Of a DNA stretch of 7,089 nt, positions 6,464-7,089 are shown one piece after another. Positions within the stretch are counted from its first letter, which is position 1; each line of letters starts with the position of its first letter. The notes under the pieces were generated by a model. The model had not been told where the DNA came from. It saw only the letters and a program-made list of their open reading frames with translations, and did no database searches. The stretch comes from an uncultured Enterobacter sp. GTDB lineage: Bacteria; Pseudomonadota; Gammaproteobacteria; Enterobacterales; Enterobacteriaceae. The position numbers were made by a program, and so were the translations under genes. The stretch is taken from positions 1 through 7,089 of the forward strand of contig CAMKZP010000192.1 of NCBI GenBank assembly GCA_946477805.1, in the 5' to 3' direction.

Positions 6464-6487
6464 GCGTCTCGCTGCCGTGCGAGACGC
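6464..6487 (+). terminator. Hairpin after csrA, possible terminator
   Basis: GCGTCTCGC (6464-6472) and GCGAGACGC (6479-6487) form a perfect 9-bp stem with a 6-base loop, 7 bases after the csrA stop. The T-run (6502-6506) is 14 bases away, so it is not a standard intrinsic terminator. It could end transcription weakly or shield the short csrA mRNA from 3' decay. Confidence 0.55.
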
Positions 6488-6706
6488 AACCCCTCCCGCA
6501 ATTTTTCCTCCTTAAAGTTACCGTTCGATTTCAAACGCTCTGTTTTTAACCACTCGCGCCCCCTTAACTCGTGCGAATGCCACCGTTTCCACCGCAGTTT
6601 TCTGTGAAGATGCCTGCAAAATCCGCTTATAAAACACTCTCTTTGCGGCTTTTACATGCGAATTGCCTGCGATTTGTGCAAACGATAAAAGGTTGTGGAA
6701 AATTGT
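6488..6706. other. Non-coding gap between csrA and the tRNA operon
   Basis: I see no credible gene here. Open frames crossing it lack a ribosome site and resemble nothing known. CCGC (6622-6625) and GCGG (6654-6657) could pair only across a very long loop. The A/T-rich stretch before 6707 may serve as an UP element or Fis-binding region for the tRNA promoter, but I cannot place a specific site. Confidence 0.5.
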
Positions 6707-6734
6707 TTGACTTATAAGTCCCAGAAAGTAATAT
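6707..6734 (+). promoter_or_regulatory. Stable-RNA promoter of the serV-argV tRNA operon
   Basis: TTGACT (6707-6712) matches the -35 consensus at five of six bases. TAATAT (6729-6734) is the best -10, spaced by 16 bases. The GCGCCACGC just downstream (6737-6745) is the GC-rich discriminator typical of promoters under stringent (ppGpp/DksA) control. The leader to the first tRNA is about 55-60 bases and holds a TTCGA/TCGAA mini-hairpin (6772-6786). Confidence 0.75.
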
Positions 6735-6799
6735 ATGCGCCACGCAGCGACGAGAAGCTCTTAACGAGTTATTCGAAGCACTCGAAAGAGGCGTTGTGT

Positions 6800-6892
6800 G
6801 GTGAGGTGGCCGAGAGGCTGAAGGCGCTCCCCTGCTAAGGGAGTATGCGGTCAAAAGCTGCATCCGGGGTTCGAATCCCCGCCTCACCGCCA
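6800..6892 (+). tRNA. serV: tRNA-Ser(GCU)
   Basis: This 93-base tRNA with encoded CCA decodes AGC and AGU. The acceptor arm GGTGAGG pairs with CCTCACC, and the anticodon GCT lies at 6834-6836 in loop CTGCTAA. A long class II variable arm (about 6842-6864) serves as identity element for SerRS. The T-arm GGTTCGAATCC is intact. It is the first gene of the operon and its CCA is followed by TTTT and then tRNA-Arg. Confidence 0.98.
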
Positions 6893-6896
6893 TTTT

Positions 6897-6973
6897 GCAT
6901 CCGTAGCTCAGCTGGATAGAGTACTCGGCTACGAACCGAGCGGTCGGAGGTTCGAATCCTCCCGGATGCACCA
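6897..6973 (+). tRNA. argV: tRNA-Arg(ACG), first copy
   Basis: This 77-base tRNA with encoded CCA has acceptor GCATCCG paired with CGGATGC. Anticodon ACG (6931-6933) sits in loop CTACGAA; A34 should be edited to inosine by TadA, so it reads CGU, CGC and CGA. The D-loop carries A20, the usual ArgRS identity base. It lies 4 bases after tRNA-Ser, so the two are cut from one precursor. Confidence 0.98.
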
Positions 6974-6978
6974 TCTAT

Positions 6979-7010
6979 TACTTCATATTGCTTTCGAAGT
7001 GATATGAGTA
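6979..7010 (+). other. Inter-tRNA spacer hairpin
   Basis: In the 64-base spacer between the tRNA-Arg copies, TAC (6979-6981) and TCATAT (6983-6988) pair with ATATGA (7002-7007) and GTA (7008-7010), leaving one bulged T. CTT-TCG-AAG (6991-6999) closes the top. It may guide RNase processing of the precursor. Confidence 0.45.
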
Positions 7011-7037
7011 TCGTGCAGTACAGTAGTAAATCCCGAT

Positions 7038-7089
7038 GCATCCGTAGCTCAGCTGGATAGAGTACTCGGCTACGAACCGAGCGGTCGGA
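7038..7089 (+). tRNA. tRNA-Arg(ACG), second copy, cut by window end
   Basis: These 52 bases are identical to the first 52 of the preceding tRNA-Arg and stop just before the T-arm. The gene continues beyond the window and corresponds to the next tRNA of the tandem arginine cluster (argV-argY-argZ-argQ in E. coli). The truncation is from the contig edge, not a broken gene. Confidence 0.95.

Noticed and set aside
6401..6607. 68-codon + strand frame overlapping the csrA end
   Set aside because: It starts inside csrA, has no ribosome site and encodes a low-complexity basic peptide with no recognisable family.
6622..6661. CCGC/GCGG plus T4 as a terminator or small RNA end
   Set aside because: The stem is 4 bp with a 28-base loop and no promoter is visible ahead of it.
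6627..7041. Open frames on the - strand with GGFEPPTARF and GEAGIRTPDA peptides
   Set aside because: These are the familiar spurious translations of the antisense strand of tRNA genes, here tRNA-Ser and tRNA-Arg.

Overview
This 7.1 kb window is a core chromosomal segment of an enterobacterium (Enterobacteriaceae). The gene order pncC-recA-recX-alaS-csrA-serV-argV and the encoded proteins closely match what I know of Escherichia coli. CsrA appears identical residue for residue, while PncC and RecX show scattered substitutions. With a metal-binding-protein gene beside pncC, a genus near Enterobacter, Lelliottia or Leclercia is my best guess, but that is inference. All genes lie on the + strand. 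The sequence looks like one contig of a short-read draft assembly, and both ends have technical explanations.

Layout: 1-43 is Illumina Nextera adapter sequence, including an i7 index, and is not genomic DNA. 49-927 encodes a periplasmic metal-binding protein of an ABC importer whose upstream genes are missing, followed by a strong terminator. 1056-1553 is pncC (NMN deamidase). The recA promoter and its LexA box begin at the pncC stop codon, followed by recA (1643-2701), a leaky-type terminator, and recX (2770-3270). A 131-bp gap leads to alaS (3402-6029), which is closed by a long GUAA-capped hairpin. A 241-bp leader with GGA motifs precedes csrA (6271-6456). After a mostly featureless 343-bp gap containing a stable-RNA promoter come tRNA-Ser(GCU), tRNA-Arg(ACG), and a second tRNA-Arg(ACG) cut by the window end.

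How the genes work together: recA and recX form the SOS recombinase and its modulator, under LexA control, with recX expressed by read-through. AlaS charges tRNA-Ala, CsrA is the global post-transcriptional regulator, and the tRNA operon supplies Ser and Arg decoding. PncC recycles NMN, including NMN made by NAD-dependent DNA ligase.

I do not see an undescribed biological system here. The most useful observations are the adapter contamination at the left end, a sequence with a complete LexA core (CTGT-N8-ACAG) upstream of alaS, the Asp-to-Glu change at a metal-ligand position in the binding protein, and the contig break inside an identical tRNA repeat.
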